From Pseudomonas chlororaphis subsp. chlororaphis (GTDB taxonomy: Bacteria; Pseudomonadota; Gammaproteobacteria; Pseudomonadales; Pseudomonadaceae): a stretch of 64,000 nucleotides of DNA. A program made the position numbers and the translations under genes. The notes below the pieces were generated by a model. That model saw only the letters and a program-made list of their open reading frames with translations, had not been told where the DNA came from and did no database searches. Of this stretch, positions 17,944-26,417 are shown one piece after another. Positions within the stretch are counted from its first letter, which is position 1; every line of letters starts with the position of its first letter. Location of the stretch: the NCBI RefSeq assembly GCF_003945765.1, contig NZ_CP027712.1, positions 5,022,001 through 5,086,000 on the forward strand. The letters run 5' to 3'.

Positions 17944-19233
17944 ATGCGCGAAGAGTTGAACCAGGGCCTGATCGACTTCCTCAAGGCCTCCCCTACCCCT
18001 TTCCATGCAACCGCCAGCCTCGTACAACGCCTGGAGGCCGCGGGCTACCAGCGTCTCGACGAGCGCGAGCCGTGGACCACCGAAGCCAACGGTCGCTACT
18101 ACGTCACCCGCAATGACTCCTCCATCGTGGCCGTCAAGCTGGGGCGGCACTCGCCTCTGCAAGGCGGGATCCGCATGGTCGGCGCGCACACCGACAGCCC
18201 GTGCCTGCGGGTCAAGCCGCAACCTGAGCTGCAACGCCAGGGCTTCTGGCAACTGGGCGTGGAAGTCTATGGCGGCGCCCTGCTGGCGCCCTGGTTCGAC
18301 CGCGACCTGTCGTTGGCCGGCCGCGTCACCTTCCGCCGCGACGGCAGGGTTGAAAGCCAGCTGATCGACTTCAAGGCGCCCATCGCGATCATCCCCAACC
18401 TGGCGATTCACCTTAATCGCGAAGCCAACCAGGGCTGGGCCATCAATGCCCAGACCGAGTTGCCGCCGATCCTCGCGCAATTCGCCGGCGACGAGCGGGT
18501 CGACTTCCGCGCGGTGCTGACCGACCAGCTGGCCCGCGAACACGGCCTGAACGCCGATGTGGTGCTCGATTACGAGCTGAGCTTCTACGACACCCAAAGC
18601 CCGGCGGTGATCGGCCTGCACGGCGACTTCATCGCCGGCGCGCGCCTGGACAACCTGCTGTCCTGCTACGCCGGCCTGCAAGCCTTGCTCAACGCCGACA
18701 CCGAGGAAACCTGCGTGCTGGTCTGCAACGACCACGAAGAAGTCGGCTCCTGCTCGGCCTGTGGCGCCGACGGCCCGATGCTCGAACAGACCCTGCGCCG
18801 CCTGCTGCCCGAAGGCGACGAATTCGTGCGTACCATCCAGAAGTCGCTGCTGGTCTCGGCCGACAACGCCCACGGCGTGCACCCCAACTACGCCGACAAG
18901 CACGATGCCAACCACGGCCCGAAACTCAACGCCGGCCCGGTGATCAAGGTCAACAGCAACCAGCGCTACGCCACCAACAGCGAAACCGCCGGTTTCTTCC
19001 GCCACCTGTGCATGGCCGAGGAAGTGCCGGTGCAAAGCTTCGTGGTGCGCAGCGACATGGGTTGTGGCTCGACCATCGGCCCGATCACCGCCAGCCACCT
19101 GGGCGTGCGCACCGTGGATATCGGCCTGCCGACTTTCGCCATGCACTCGATCCGCGAACTGTGCGGCAGCCACGACCTGGCCCATCTGGTGAAGGTCTTG
19201 AGCGCGTTCTACGCCAGCCGCGATCTGCCGTAA
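17944..19233 (+). CDS. apeB: M18 family aminopeptidase
   Basis: A 429-residue dinuclear zinc aminopeptidase of family M18. Metal-ligand and active-site motifs appear in order: [13 protein letters not shown] near residue 82, [43 protein letters not shown] and [14 protein letters not shown], then the last histidine in [14 protein letters not shown]. It is cytoplasmic and removes N-terminal residues from peptides. The ATG at 17944 (MREELNQGL) is chosen because the family starts there; the frame is open for 29 more codons upstream without a ribosome site. A type-2 REP element follows. Confidence 0.93.
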   Translation: MREELNQGLIDFLKASPTPFHATASLVQRLEAAGYQRLDEREPWTTEANGRYYVTRNDSSIVAVKLGRHSPLQGGIRMVGAHTDSPCLRVKPQPELQRQGFWQLGVEVYGGALLAPWFDRDLSLAGRVTFRRDGRVESQLIDFKAPIAIIPNLAIHLNREANQGWAINAQTELPPILAQFAGDERVDFRAVLTDQLAREHGLNADVVLDYELSFYDTQSPAVIGLHGDFIAGARLDNLLSCYAGLQALLNADTEETCVLVCNDHEEVGSCSACGADGPMLEQTLRRLLPEGDEFVRTIQKSLLVSADNAHGVHPNYADKHDANHGPKLNAGPVIKVNSNQRYATNSETAGFFRHLCMAEEVPVQSFVVRSDMGCGSTIGPITASHLGVRTVDIGLPTFAMHSIRELCGSHDLAHLVKVLSAFYASRDLP

Positions 19234-19239
19234 GCTCCA

Positions 19240-19341
19240 TGTAGCCGCTGCCGCAGGCTGCGACAAGCCCGAAGGGCTTCAGCGATCCCAAGATCCTGCG
19301 CCTGTTTTTACAGGTGATCGCAGCCAGCGCCAGCGGCTACA
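19240..19341. repeat. REP pair (family 2) after the aminopeptidase
   Basis: Arms TGTAGCCGCTGCCGCAGGCT... and ...AGCGCCAGCGGCTACA face each other. This family differs from the GTAGGAGCGA family and recurs at 29731-29831. Confidence 0.8.
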
Positions 19342-19431
19342 GGGTGCCGAAGCATTTCTGATGCACATCAACCCGAACCTCGCCAAAGCCACCTAGACTT
19401 AGGACTATCCCCTTCCGACAAGGCTGTCGCC

Positions 19432-19608
19432 ATGATCTCGATGTCTTCGTTCCACGCCATGCTCATTCCCATTCTCTCGGGAATGATCCTGTTGGCCATC
19501 GGCTACAACTTCCGCGACAAGAACGCCGGCATCTTCAGCATGTGGGCCGGTATGCTGCTGATCCTCGGCACCGTGATCTACAAGATCCTCGCCAAACTCG
19601 CCGAATAA
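19432..19608 (+). CDS. Small two-helix membrane protein, 58 aa
   Basis: This short frame reads MISMSSFHAMLIPILSGMIL and onward for 58 residues, giving two hydrophobic segments (about 9-24 and 34-53) separated by NFRDKNAGIFS. An ACAAGG sequence lies at a workable distance before the ATG at 19432; ATG 19441 is an alternative. The codon use has the normal high third-position GC of the neighbourhood. The function is unknown. The gene lies between the M18 aminopeptidase and the MscS-type gene, with its own short leader. Its hydrophobic pattern and charge distribution support a real inner-membrane protein. Confidence 0.65.
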   Translation: MISMSSFHAMLIPILSGMILLAIGYNFRDKNAGIFSMWAGMLLILGTVIYKILAKLAE

Positions 19609-19686
19609 ATCCGCCGTCCAGGCTCGCATTGGTATTGGCTGCCTCGTACACTCGGTCGATCCGCTTTTTCTGAGGTTGACCGCCCA

Positions 19687-21843
19687 GTGTTTGCTCGTCT
19701 TTCCGTTCTGCCCTACTGCCTGTTTCTCTGTCTCCTGACACTGTTGCCGCTGTCATCGGCCCAGGCAGTGGGTTTACCGGGCCTGCTCAACAGCGGCAAA
19801 ACCCAGCCGCAAGCCGAGCAGCCCCTGGGGCAGTCGCTGGATGAAGTGATCAAGTCCCTGGAAAACGACCAGCAACGCACCCAGTTGCTGACCGACCTGA
19901 AAAAACTCCGCGACGCCACGAAGAAGGCCCAGACGCCCGCCGAAGAAGGCGTGCTCGGCCTGATCGGCGGCACCCTGTCCAGCTTCGAAAAACAGTTCTC
20001 CGGCGCCGACAGCCCGATCACTCGCTGGTCGAACGAATTCGATCAGGCCCAGGATGAACTGGCGGCCCTGATGCTGCCGGCCAGCGAATGGCTGCCGATC
20101 ATCTTCGCCTTCGCCCTGATCCTGATGGTCTGGAGCCTTCTCGCCGCGGCGCTGATCTGGCTCAGCCACCGCCTGCGCGAGCGTTTCGGCCTCACCGAAG
20201 AACTGCCGCAACACCCCAAGACCTGGGACCTGCTGCGCTTCGCCCTGCGCAAACTGGGGCCCTGGCTGATCGCGTTGATCATGACCGTGTACATGACCTA
20301 CAAACTGCCGTCGTCCCTGGGCAAGGACCTGGCCATGGTCCTGGCTTATGCGCTGGTGGTCGGCACCTGCTTCTCGGCAATCTGCGTGATCGCCTTTTCC
20401 GTGCTGGACGGTCCGAACCGTCACCGCGCGCTGTACATCCTGCGTCGCCAGGCGTTCCGGCCGTTGTGGCTGATCGGCAGTTTCGCCGCCTTCGGCGAGG
20501 CCTTGAGCGACCCACGGTTGATCGCCAGCCTGGGCAGCCACCTGGCGCACACCGCAGCCACCTTCGCCAATGTGATGGCGGCCTTGTCCACCGGGGTGTT
20601 CATCCTGCGTTTCCGCCGGCCGATCGCTCACCTGATCCGCAACCAGCCGCTGTCCCGCCGCCTGACCCGCCGCGCCCTGAGCGACACCATCGAGATCATC
20701 GGCACCTTCTGGTACCTGCCAGCGCTGGTGCTGGTGGCCATTTCCCTGTTCGCCACCTTCATTTCCGCCGGCGACACCAGCACCGCCCTGCGCCAGTCGC
20801 TGATCTGCACCGTGCTGCTGGTGCTGTGCATGGTGATCAACGGCCTGGTGCGCCGCCATTCCCTCAAGCCCCAGCGCGGGCACAAGCGCCACGCCCTGTA
20901 TTCCGAGCGTCTCAAAGGCTTCTTCTACACCCTCGCCCACCTGCTGGTGTGGCTGGTGTTCATCGAACTCGGCCTGCGGGTCTGGGGCATGTCGCTGATC
21001 CGCTTCACCGAAGGCGACGGCCACGAAATCAGCGTCAAGCTGTTCAGCCTCGGCGGTACCCTGCTGTTCGCCTGGCTGATCTGGATCCTCAGCGACACCG
21101 CGGTGCACCACGCCCTGACCCGCTCGCGCAAAGGCCTGGCCAATGCCCGGGCACAGACCATGATGCCGCTGATCCGCAACGTGCTGTTCGTGGCGATCTT
21201 CATCATTGCCCTGATCGTCGCCCTGGCGAACATGGGTATGAACGTCACGCCACTGCTGGCCGGTGCCGGGGTGATCGGCCTGGCCATCGGTTTTGGCGCC
21301 CAGTCGCTGGTGGCCGACCTGATCACCGGCCTGTTCATCATCATCGAGGACTCCCTGGCCATCGACGACTACGTGGATGTCGGCGGCCATCTGGGTACCG
21401 TCGAAGGCTTGACCATCCGCACCGTGCGCCTGCGCGACATCGACGGCATCGTGCACACCATCCCGTTCAGCGAAATCAAGAGCATCAAGAACTACTCCCG
21501 GGAGTTCGGCTACGCGATCTTCCGGGTGGCCATTCCGTACAACATGGACATAGACGAAGCCATCAAACTGATGCGCGATGTCGGCCAGAAGATGCGTACC
21601 GACCCGCTGCAACGGCGCAATATCTGGTCGCCGCTGGAGTTCCAGGGGGTGGAAAGCTTCGAGTCCGGCAACGCGATTCTGCGCGCCCGCTTCAAGACCG
21701 CGCCGATCAAGCAATGGGAAGTGTCGCGAGCCTTCAACCTGTCCCTCAAGCGTCACCTCGACGAAGCCGGAATGGACCTGGCCACGCCACGCATGAGCGT
21801 GCAGGTGATCACCGCCGGCGGCGGGCCCCAGCAAGAGGAGTAA
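19687..21843 (+). CDS. MscS-family mechanosensitive channel, YbiO-like, with signal peptide
   Basis: A 718-residue inner-membrane protein. A signal peptide (to about residue 26, SSAQA) and a roughly 95-residue periplasmic part precede many transmembrane helices. The MscS core is clear: the pore helix NVTPLLAGAGVIGLAIGFGAQSLVADLITG begins at about residue 519, followed by the beta domain IIEDSLAIDDYVDVGGHLGTVEGLTIRTVRLRDIDG and IPFSEIKSIKNYS. The length and N-terminal extension match the E. coli YbiO type of moderate-conductance channel. The start is GTG with TGAGG upstream. The likely role is pressure relief during osmotic downshift. Large frames on the other strands across this gene are shadows. 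Confidence 0.9.
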   Translation: MFARLSVLPYCLFLCLLTLLPLSSAQAVGLPGLLNSGKTQPQAEQPLGQSLDEVIKSLENDQQRTQLLTDLKKLRDATKKAQTPAEEGVLGLIGGTLSSFEKQFSGADSPITRWSNEFDQAQDELAALMLPASEWLPIIFAFALILMVWSLLAAALIWLSHRLRERFGLTEELPQHPKTWDLLRFALRKLGPWLIALIMTVYMTYKLPSSLGKDLAMVLAYALVVGTCFSAICVIAFSVLDGPNRHRALYILRRQAFRPLWLIGSFAAFGEALSDPRLIASLGSHLAHTAATFANVMAALSTGVFILRFRRPIAHLIRNQPLSRRLTRRALSDTIEIIGTFWYLPALVLVAISLFATFISAGDTSTALRQSLICTVLLVLCMVINGLVRRHSLKPQRGHKRHALYSERLKGFFYTLAHLLVWLVFIELGLRVWGMSLIRFTEGDGHEISVKLFSLGGTLLFAWLIWILSDTAVHHALTRSRKGLANARAQTMMPLIRNVLFVAIFIIALIVALANMGMNVTPLLAGAGVIGLAIGFGAQSLVADLITGLFIIIEDSLAIDDYVDVGGHLGTVEGLTIRTVRLRDIDGIVHTIPFSEIKSIKNYSREFGYAIFRVAIPYNMDIDEAIKLMRDVGQKMRTDPLQRRNIWSPLEFQGVESFESGNAILRARFKTAPIKQWEVSRAFNLSLKRHLDEAGMDLATPRMSVQVITAGGGPQQEE

Positions 21844-21951
21844 GGCGTCCGGCCGCGTCTCGGCAAGGGCGCGGCCGCACTCTCCAGGGTTGGGGTGGTC
21901 ACAGGTTCTGGCACCTGAGCAGCACAACACTAATCATGGAGAGAGTCCCCT

Positions 21952-23298
21952 ATGCAGCTATCCGCTATCGCCCAAGCCTGCCTGATCGGCGTCCTGGCCT
22001 TGTCCGGCCAGGCCGCCAACGCTGTCGACGACAGCGCCATGGAACAGGCCCGCCAGCACATCGCCGAACAGGCCAAAGCCCTGGAGCCAGCACTGCTGGA
22101 AACCCGTCGCGATATCCACGCCCACCCGGAACTCGGCAACACCGAACAGCGCACCGCACAGCTGGTAGCCACGCAATTGCGCGCCCTGGGCCTGGAGGTC
22201 AAGACCGGCGTCGCCCGCACCGGCGTGATGGCGGTGCTCAAGGGCGCCCTGCCCGGCCCCACCGTGGCCTTGCGCGCCGATATGGACGCTCTGCCGGTCA
22301 AGGAAGTCGCGGACCTGCCGTTCGCCTCCAAGGCCAAGGGGCGCTACCTGGACAAGGAAGTGGACGTCATGCACGCCTGCGGCCACGACGCCCACACCGC
22401 CATCCTGCTGAGCACGGCGAAAATCCTCAGCGACATGCGCGAGCGCCTGCCCGGCACCGTGGTGTTCTATTTCCAGCCCGCCGAAGAAGGCCCGAGCGAT
22501 TTCATCCCCGACGGCAAGAACACCTGGGGCGCGAAGATGATGGTGCAGGAAGGCGTGATGCAATCGCCCAAGCCGGACGCGGTGTTCGGCCTGCATGTCT
22601 GGGCCGGGATTCCGGCCGGACGCATCGCCTACCGCCCGGGCCCGACCCTGGCCAGCTCCGACGACCTGCGCATCAGGATTCTCGGCAAGCAGACCCACGC
22701 CGGCCGCCCCTGGGACGGCATCGACCCGATCACGGTCGGCGCCCAGACCGTCGTCGGGCTGCAAACCGTGGTCAGCCGCCGCACCGACATCTCGTCGTTT
22801 CCCTCGGTGGTCAGCATCGGCACCATCAACGGCGGCACACGCTACAACATCATCCCCGAGTCGCTGGACATGAGCGGCACCATCCGCTCATACGACTACG
22901 GCATTCGCCAAAAGCTGCACAGCGATGTGCGCCAGACCGTGGAAAAGATCGCCGAAAGCGGTGGCGCCAAGGCCGAGGTGAGCATCATCGAGAAGTACGA
23001 CCCGACCATCAACGACCCGGCCCTGACCGAAAAGATGCTGCCGAGCCTGCGCTGGGCGGCCAAGGACGATGTGGTGCAGGGCCCGCTGGTGGGGGGCGCG
23101 GAAGACTTTTCCTTCTATGCCAAGGAGGTGCCGGGGCTGTTCGTGTTTCTCGGCGTGACACCGCGGGACCAGGACATGGCCAAAGCCGCGCCGAACCACA
23201 ACCCGGGGTTCTTTGTCGATGAATCGGCGCTGGTGGTGGGCGTGCGTACCCTGGCGTCATTGACCACGGATTATCTGTTTGCCGGGGCCAAACCTTAA
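21952..23298 (+). CDS. Secreted M20 family amidohydrolase
   Basis: A 448-residue peptidase M20D-type amidohydrolase with an N-terminal signal peptide (MQLSAIAQACLIGVLALSGQ, cleavage near ANA). Zinc ligands and the active-site cysteine are visible: HAHPELGN, ADMDALPV, MHACGHDAHT (Cys143, His145, His148), EEGPSD and, at the end, GGAEDFSFYAKEVPG. Relatives hydrolyse N-acyl amino acids such as hippurate or indole-acetyl-amino acids; here the substrate is unknown. Export suggests a scavenging function in the periplasm. The ATG follows GGAGAGAG at 8-10 bp. It lies next to the GntR regulator but is convergent with it. Confidence 0.88.
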   Translation: MQLSAIAQACLIGVLALSGQAANAVDDSAMEQARQHIAEQAKALEPALLETRRDIHAHPELGNTEQRTAQLVATQLRALGLEVKTGVARTGVMAVLKGALPGPTVALRADMDALPVKEVADLPFASKAKGRYLDKEVDVMHACGHDAHTAILLSTAKILSDMRERLPGTVVFYFQPAEEGPSDFIPDGKNTWGAKMMVQEGVMQSPKPDAVFGLHVWAGIPAGRIAYRPGPTLASSDDLRIRILGKQTHAGRPWDGIDPITVGAQTVVGLQTVVSRRTDISSFPSVVSIGTINGGTRYNIIPESLDMSGTIRSYDYGIRQKLHSDVRQTVEKIAESGGAKAEVSIIEKYDPTINDPALTEKMLPSLRWAAKDDVVQGPLVGGAEDFSFYAKEVPGLFVFLGVTPRDQDMAKAAPNHNPGFFVDESALVVGVRTLASLTTDYLFAGAKP

Positions 23299-23352
23299 GG
23301 ACTGGCCCCTGGCGTCATCGCGAACAAGCTCGCTCCCGCACCGGGAGCGGGC

Positions 23353-24069
23353 TCAGACCACATCGACACCGACATGGATCGCGTCGTGGCGCCAGAACTC
23401 CAGGTCGCAGTCGATCAGGCGCTGGTGCTGGTCGTAATTGACCCGGGCAATCCGCAACCCGGGGCTGCCGGCCGAAACCTTCAACGCCGCCGCGGCCTCC
23501 ACCGGCAAGGAGGTCGGCACGATCTCGAAGCGCACCCGCCCGTAATGCAGGTCGTAGTGCCGGGCATACAGCTCGGTGATCGACTGGTTCAGGTCGAACT
23601 CGAGAATGCCCGGGAAGTACTGCGGATTGAGGTAGTGCTCGACATACAGCACCAGACGCTCGTCGATGCGTCGTACCCGACGGATCTGGATCACACTGGA
23701 CAGCGCCGGCAGTTGCAGCCAGGCACAGACCGCCGCTGAAGCCGGTTGCAGGCGCGCCGAAATCATCTCGGTCGACGGCACGCGCCCCTGGGCGCTGACC
23801 ATCGCGTGAAAATGACTGCGCTGCATCAGGTTGTAGGCCAGCCGTGGCGGCGAGACAAACCAGCCGCGCCGCTCCTCGCGGTAGATCTGGCCCTGGGCCT
23901 CCAGCTGCAACAAGGCTTCGCGCACGGTAATCCGCGTAGTGCCGAACAACTCGCTGAGCTTGCGCTCGGCCGGCAGCTTGCTACCGGGTGCCAACAACCC
24001 GTGATCGATCTGTTCCTGCAGGACCTGCCCAATGGCTGTCACCGCCTTGACTGCCTCTTCGCGCATCAA
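23353..24069 (-). CDS. GntR/HutC-type regulator with UTRA domain
   Basis: A 238-residue repressor-type regulator. The winged helix-turn-helix (residues 10-75) contains GSKLPAERKLSELFGTTRITVREALLQLEAQG, and the C-terminal UTRA ligand domain spans about 95-230 (VIQIRRVRRIDERLVLYVEHYLNPQYFPGI). It resembles PhnF/PhnR-like regulators of phosphonate genes. It is divergent from the ABC/phosphatase operon at 24419. A TGGACTAGACCA site lies 12 bp upstream of its own start and TGACCTAGACCA lies 48 bp before the operon. Autoregulation and control of the operon are therefore likely. The effector is unknown. Confidence 0.88.
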   Translation of the reverse strand: MMREEAVKAVTAIGQVLQEQIDHGLLAPGSKLPAERKLSELFGTTRITVREALLQLEAQGQIYREERRGWFVSPPRLAYNLMQRSHFHAMVSAQGRVPSTEMISARLQPASAAVCAWLQLPALSSVIQIRRVRRIDERLVLYVEHYLNPQYFPGILEFDLNQSITELYARHYDLHYGRVRFEIVPTSLPVEAAAALKVSAGSPGLRIARVNYDQHQRLIDCDLEFWRHDAIHVGVDVV

Positions 24070-24080
24070 CGTTACCTATC

Positions 24081-24092
24081 TGGACTAGACCA
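24081..24092. promoter_or_regulatory. GntR/HutC-type operator TGGACTAGACCA
   Basis: A near-palindrome TGG-n6-CCA immediately upstream of the GntR/UTRA gene. It closely resembles sites known for the PhnF branch (TGGTATAGACCA in Mycobacterium, from memory) and shares TAGACCA with the second site at 24360. Confidence 0.6.
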
Positions 24093-24359
24093 GCACTGTT
24101 TCAGGGCAAAACGTGCCTGGGAAAAAGGCACTCAACCTTCACCGAGAGCCTAGGCACTGCATATGACTGGCAGATGACAACGCCGCCAAATCGCTGTGCC
24201 AGACACCTGCAATTGGCTGGCCAAGTCCTTTCATATCAGCTGTTTAGCCCTGGGCTACGCTTATCTCGCAGACCCGTGCCTGACACTCGCAAACGCCTTG
24301 CAGGACTGATGCCGACATCAAAGTGTCATCCAGCCGGCTTAAATTGGCTCAGGTATTGC
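24093..24359. other. Core of the divergent intergenic region
   Basis: Non-coding sequence between the two GntR-type operators, part of the 349-bp gap between the regulator and the ABC operon. No gene, RNA or terminator was recognised; the promoters must lie here. Confidence 0.6.
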
Positions 24360-24371
24360 TGACCTAGACCA
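24360..24371. promoter_or_regulatory. GntR/HutC-type operator TGACCTAGACCA
   Basis: Second copy of the TAGACCA-containing site, 48 bp upstream of the substrate-binding protein gene, in a position to block the operon promoter or its leader. Confidence 0.55.
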
Positions 24372-24418
24372 ACAACGTTAGACAAACACAGCGTTGAACA
24401 CGCCCAAAGGAGCTTCGG

Positions 24419-25486
24419 ATGAAACAGTTTTTCCTGGCATCACTGTTAGGCTCGACCATCGCCCTGTGCACCGCCGCCATGGCCGCCGATACCGACTTGA
24501 AGACCCTGGAAGCCGCGGCGAAAGCCGAAGGCGCCGTCAACAGCGTCGGCATGCCCGACGACTGGGCCAACTGGAAAGGGACCTGGGAAGACCTGGCCAA
24601 GCATTACGGCCTCAAGCACATCGACACCGACATGAGCTCGGCCCAGGAGATCGCCAAGTTCGCCGCCGAGAAAGACAACGCCAGCGCCGACATCGGCGAC
24701 GTGGGCGCGGCCTTCGGCCCGATCGCGGTCAAGCAGGGCGTGGTCCAGCCTTACAAGCCAAGCACCTGGGACCAGGTCCCGGACTGGGCCAAGGACAAGG
24801 ACGGCAACTGGGCGCTGGCCTACACCGGCACCATCGCCTTCATCATCAACAAGAAGCTGCTGCACGGCTCCGAAGCCCCCAAAAGCTGGGCCGACCTGGA
24901 GAAAGGCAAATACAAGGTCTCCATCGGCGACGTGAGCACCGCCGCCCAGGCCGCCAACGGCGTGCTGGCCGCGGCCATCGCCAAGGGCGGCGATGAAAAG
25001 AACATCCAGCCGGCGCTGCTGATGTTCGCCGAGATCGCCAAGCAGGGGCGCCTGTCGCTGGCCAACCCAACCATCGCCACCATGGAAAAGGGTGAAGTGG
25101 AAGTCGGCGTGGTCTGGGACTTCAACGGCCTGAGCTACCGCAACAAGATGGTCAACAAGGACGACTACATCGTGCTGATCCCCTCGGACGGTTCGGTGAT
25201 CTCCGGCTACACCACCATCATCAACAAATACGCCAAGCACCCGAACGCGGCCAAGCTGACCCGTGAATACATCTTCAGCGATGCCGGCCAGATCAACCTG
25301 GCGCGCGGCAATGCCCGTCCGATCCGCGCCGAACACCTGACCCTGCCCGCCGAAGTCCAGGCCAACCTGCTGCCCAACGAGCAGTACAAGAAAGTCACGC
25401 CGATCAAGGACGCCGACGCCTGGGAGAAAACCTCCAAGGGCCTGCCACAGAAATGGCAGGAAGAAGTGATCATCAACATGCAGTAA
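24419..25486 (+). CDS. ABC transporter periplasmic substrate-binding protein
   Basis: A 355-residue extracellular binding protein of the iron/polyamine/2-aminoethylphosphonate type (periplasmic-binding type II). The signal peptide is MKQFFLASLLGSTIALCTAA, with cleavage near residue 22. The mature part carries MPDDWANWKGTWEDLAKHYGLKHIDTDMSSAQEIAKF and repeated hinge-type segments. AAGGAG precedes the ATG. It is the first gene of an operon with an alkaline-phosphatase-superfamily hydrolase, two permeases, an ATPase and a HAD phosphatase, so an organophosphorus ligand is inferred. A polyamine or other cation cannot be excluded from sequence alone. Confidence 0.88.
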   Translation: MKQFFLASLLGSTIALCTAAMAADTDLKTLEAAAKAEGAVNSVGMPDDWANWKGTWEDLAKHYGLKHIDTDMSSAQEIAKFAAEKDNASADIGDVGAAFGPIAVKQGVVQPYKPSTWDQVPDWAKDKDGNWALAYTGTIAFIINKKLLHGSEAPKSWADLEKGKYKVSIGDVSTAAQAANGVLAAAIAKGGDEKNIQPALLMFAEIAKQGRLSLANPTIATMEKGEVEVGVVWDFNGLSYRNKMVNKDDYIVLIPSDGSVISGYTTIINKYAKHPNAAKLTREYIFSDAGQINLARGNARPIRAEHLTLPAEVQANLLPNEQYKKVTPIKDADAWEKTSKGLPQKWQEEVIINMQ

Positions 25487-25495
25487 TGCTGCATC

Positions 25496-25580
25496 CGTAG
25501 GAGCGAGCTTGCCCGCGATACAGGCACTGCGGTCTGTCTTAAACCGCAGTGAAGCCATCGCGGGCAAGCTCGCTCCTACA
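25496..25580. repeat. REP inverted pair inside the ABC operon
   Basis: Arms CGTAGGAGCGAGCTTGCCCG... and ...ATCGCGGGCAAGCTCGCTCC face each other. A second hairpin (CACTGCGGT...ACCGCAGTG) fills the centre. The element sits between the binding-protein gene and the hydrolase gene, where it could protect the highly expressed 5' part of the mRNA. Confidence 0.85.
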
Positions 25581-25610
25581 GGGCTGTTCTGTCTTGCGGA
25601 GTCCTCCCCC

Positions 25611-26417
25611 ATGTCACACAACGTCATCCTTGTCGTGCTCGACGGCCTCAACCATGAGGTCGCCCGCCACGCCATGGGACACCTTCAGGCCTACGTCGGC
25701 GCGGGACGCGCAGCGCTATACAAGCTGGAATGCGAACTGCCGGCCCTGTCCCGACCGCTCTACGAATGCATCCTGACCGGGGTGCCACCGATCGACAGCG
25801 GCATCGTGCACAACAACGTCTCGCGCCTGTCCAACCAGCGCAGCATTTTCCACTACGCCAGCGCCGCCGGGCTCGGCACCGCCGCCGCGGCCTATCACTG
25901 GATCAGCGAGCTGTACAACCGCTCGCCGTTCAACCCGGCCCGGGACCGGCATACCGACAACAAGAAGCTGCCGATCCAGCATGGGCATTTCTACTGGAAC
26001 GACCACTACCCCGATTCCCACCTGTTCGCCGACGCCGAACACCTGCGGTTGCGCCATGCGCCGAACTTTCTCCTGGTGCACCCGATGAACATCGACGACG
26101 CCGGGCACAAGCACGGCCTCGACAGCCCGCAGTACCGCAACAGCGCACGCTCGGCCGACATCATCCTCGCCGATTACCTGCAAGGCTGGCTCGACACCGG
26201 CTACCAGGTGCTGGTGACGGCCGACCACGGCATGAACAACGACCGTTCCCACAACGGCCTGCTGCCGGAGGAGCGGGAAGTGCCGTTGTTCGTTCTCGGC
26301 GATGCGTTCAGCTTCAGCCCCGTCGCCACGCCGGATCAGACCGAGTTGTGCGGCACCATCTGCGAGTTGCTCGGCGTGCCCCACGACAAACCTGTATGCC
26401 GGGAGTTGCTGAAGTGA
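25611..26417 (+). CDS. Alkaline-phosphatase-superfamily phosphodiesterase/phosphonate hydrolase, cytoplasmic
   Basis: A 268-residue protein of the nucleotide pyrophosphatase/phosphodiesterase branch. Metal-binding motifs are intact: VVLDG with Asp11, HPMNIDDAGHKHG (157-169) and TADHGM (Asp205, His206) followed by a late histidine in SHNG. The nucleophile position appears to be Ser47 (in LSRPLY) instead of the usual threonine. There is no signal peptide, so it acts in the cytoplasm on imported substrate. Phosphonoacetate hydrolase PhnA belongs to the same branch. The ATG at 25611 was chosen because the longer frame runs through the REP element. The downstream permease starts inside its stop codon. 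Confidence 0.8.
   Translation: MSHNVILVVLDGLNHEVARHAMGHLQAYVGAGRAALYKLECELPALSRPLYECILTGVPPIDSGIVHNNVSRLSNQRSIFHYASAAGLGTAAAAYHWISELYNRSPFNPARDRHTDNKKLPIQHGHFYWNDHYPDSHLFADAEHLRLRHAPNFLLVHPMNIDDAGHKHGLDSPQYRNSARSADIILADYLQGWLDTGYQVLVTADHGMNNDRSHNGLLPEEREVPLFVLGDAFSFSPVATPDQTELCGTICELLGVPHDKPVCRELLK

Noticed and set aside
20088..23222. Forward frame of about 1040 codons across the MscS-type and amidohydrolase genes
   Set aside because: It runs through two well-supported genes and their spacer in another phase, and its product is Pro/Arg/His-rich without motifs.
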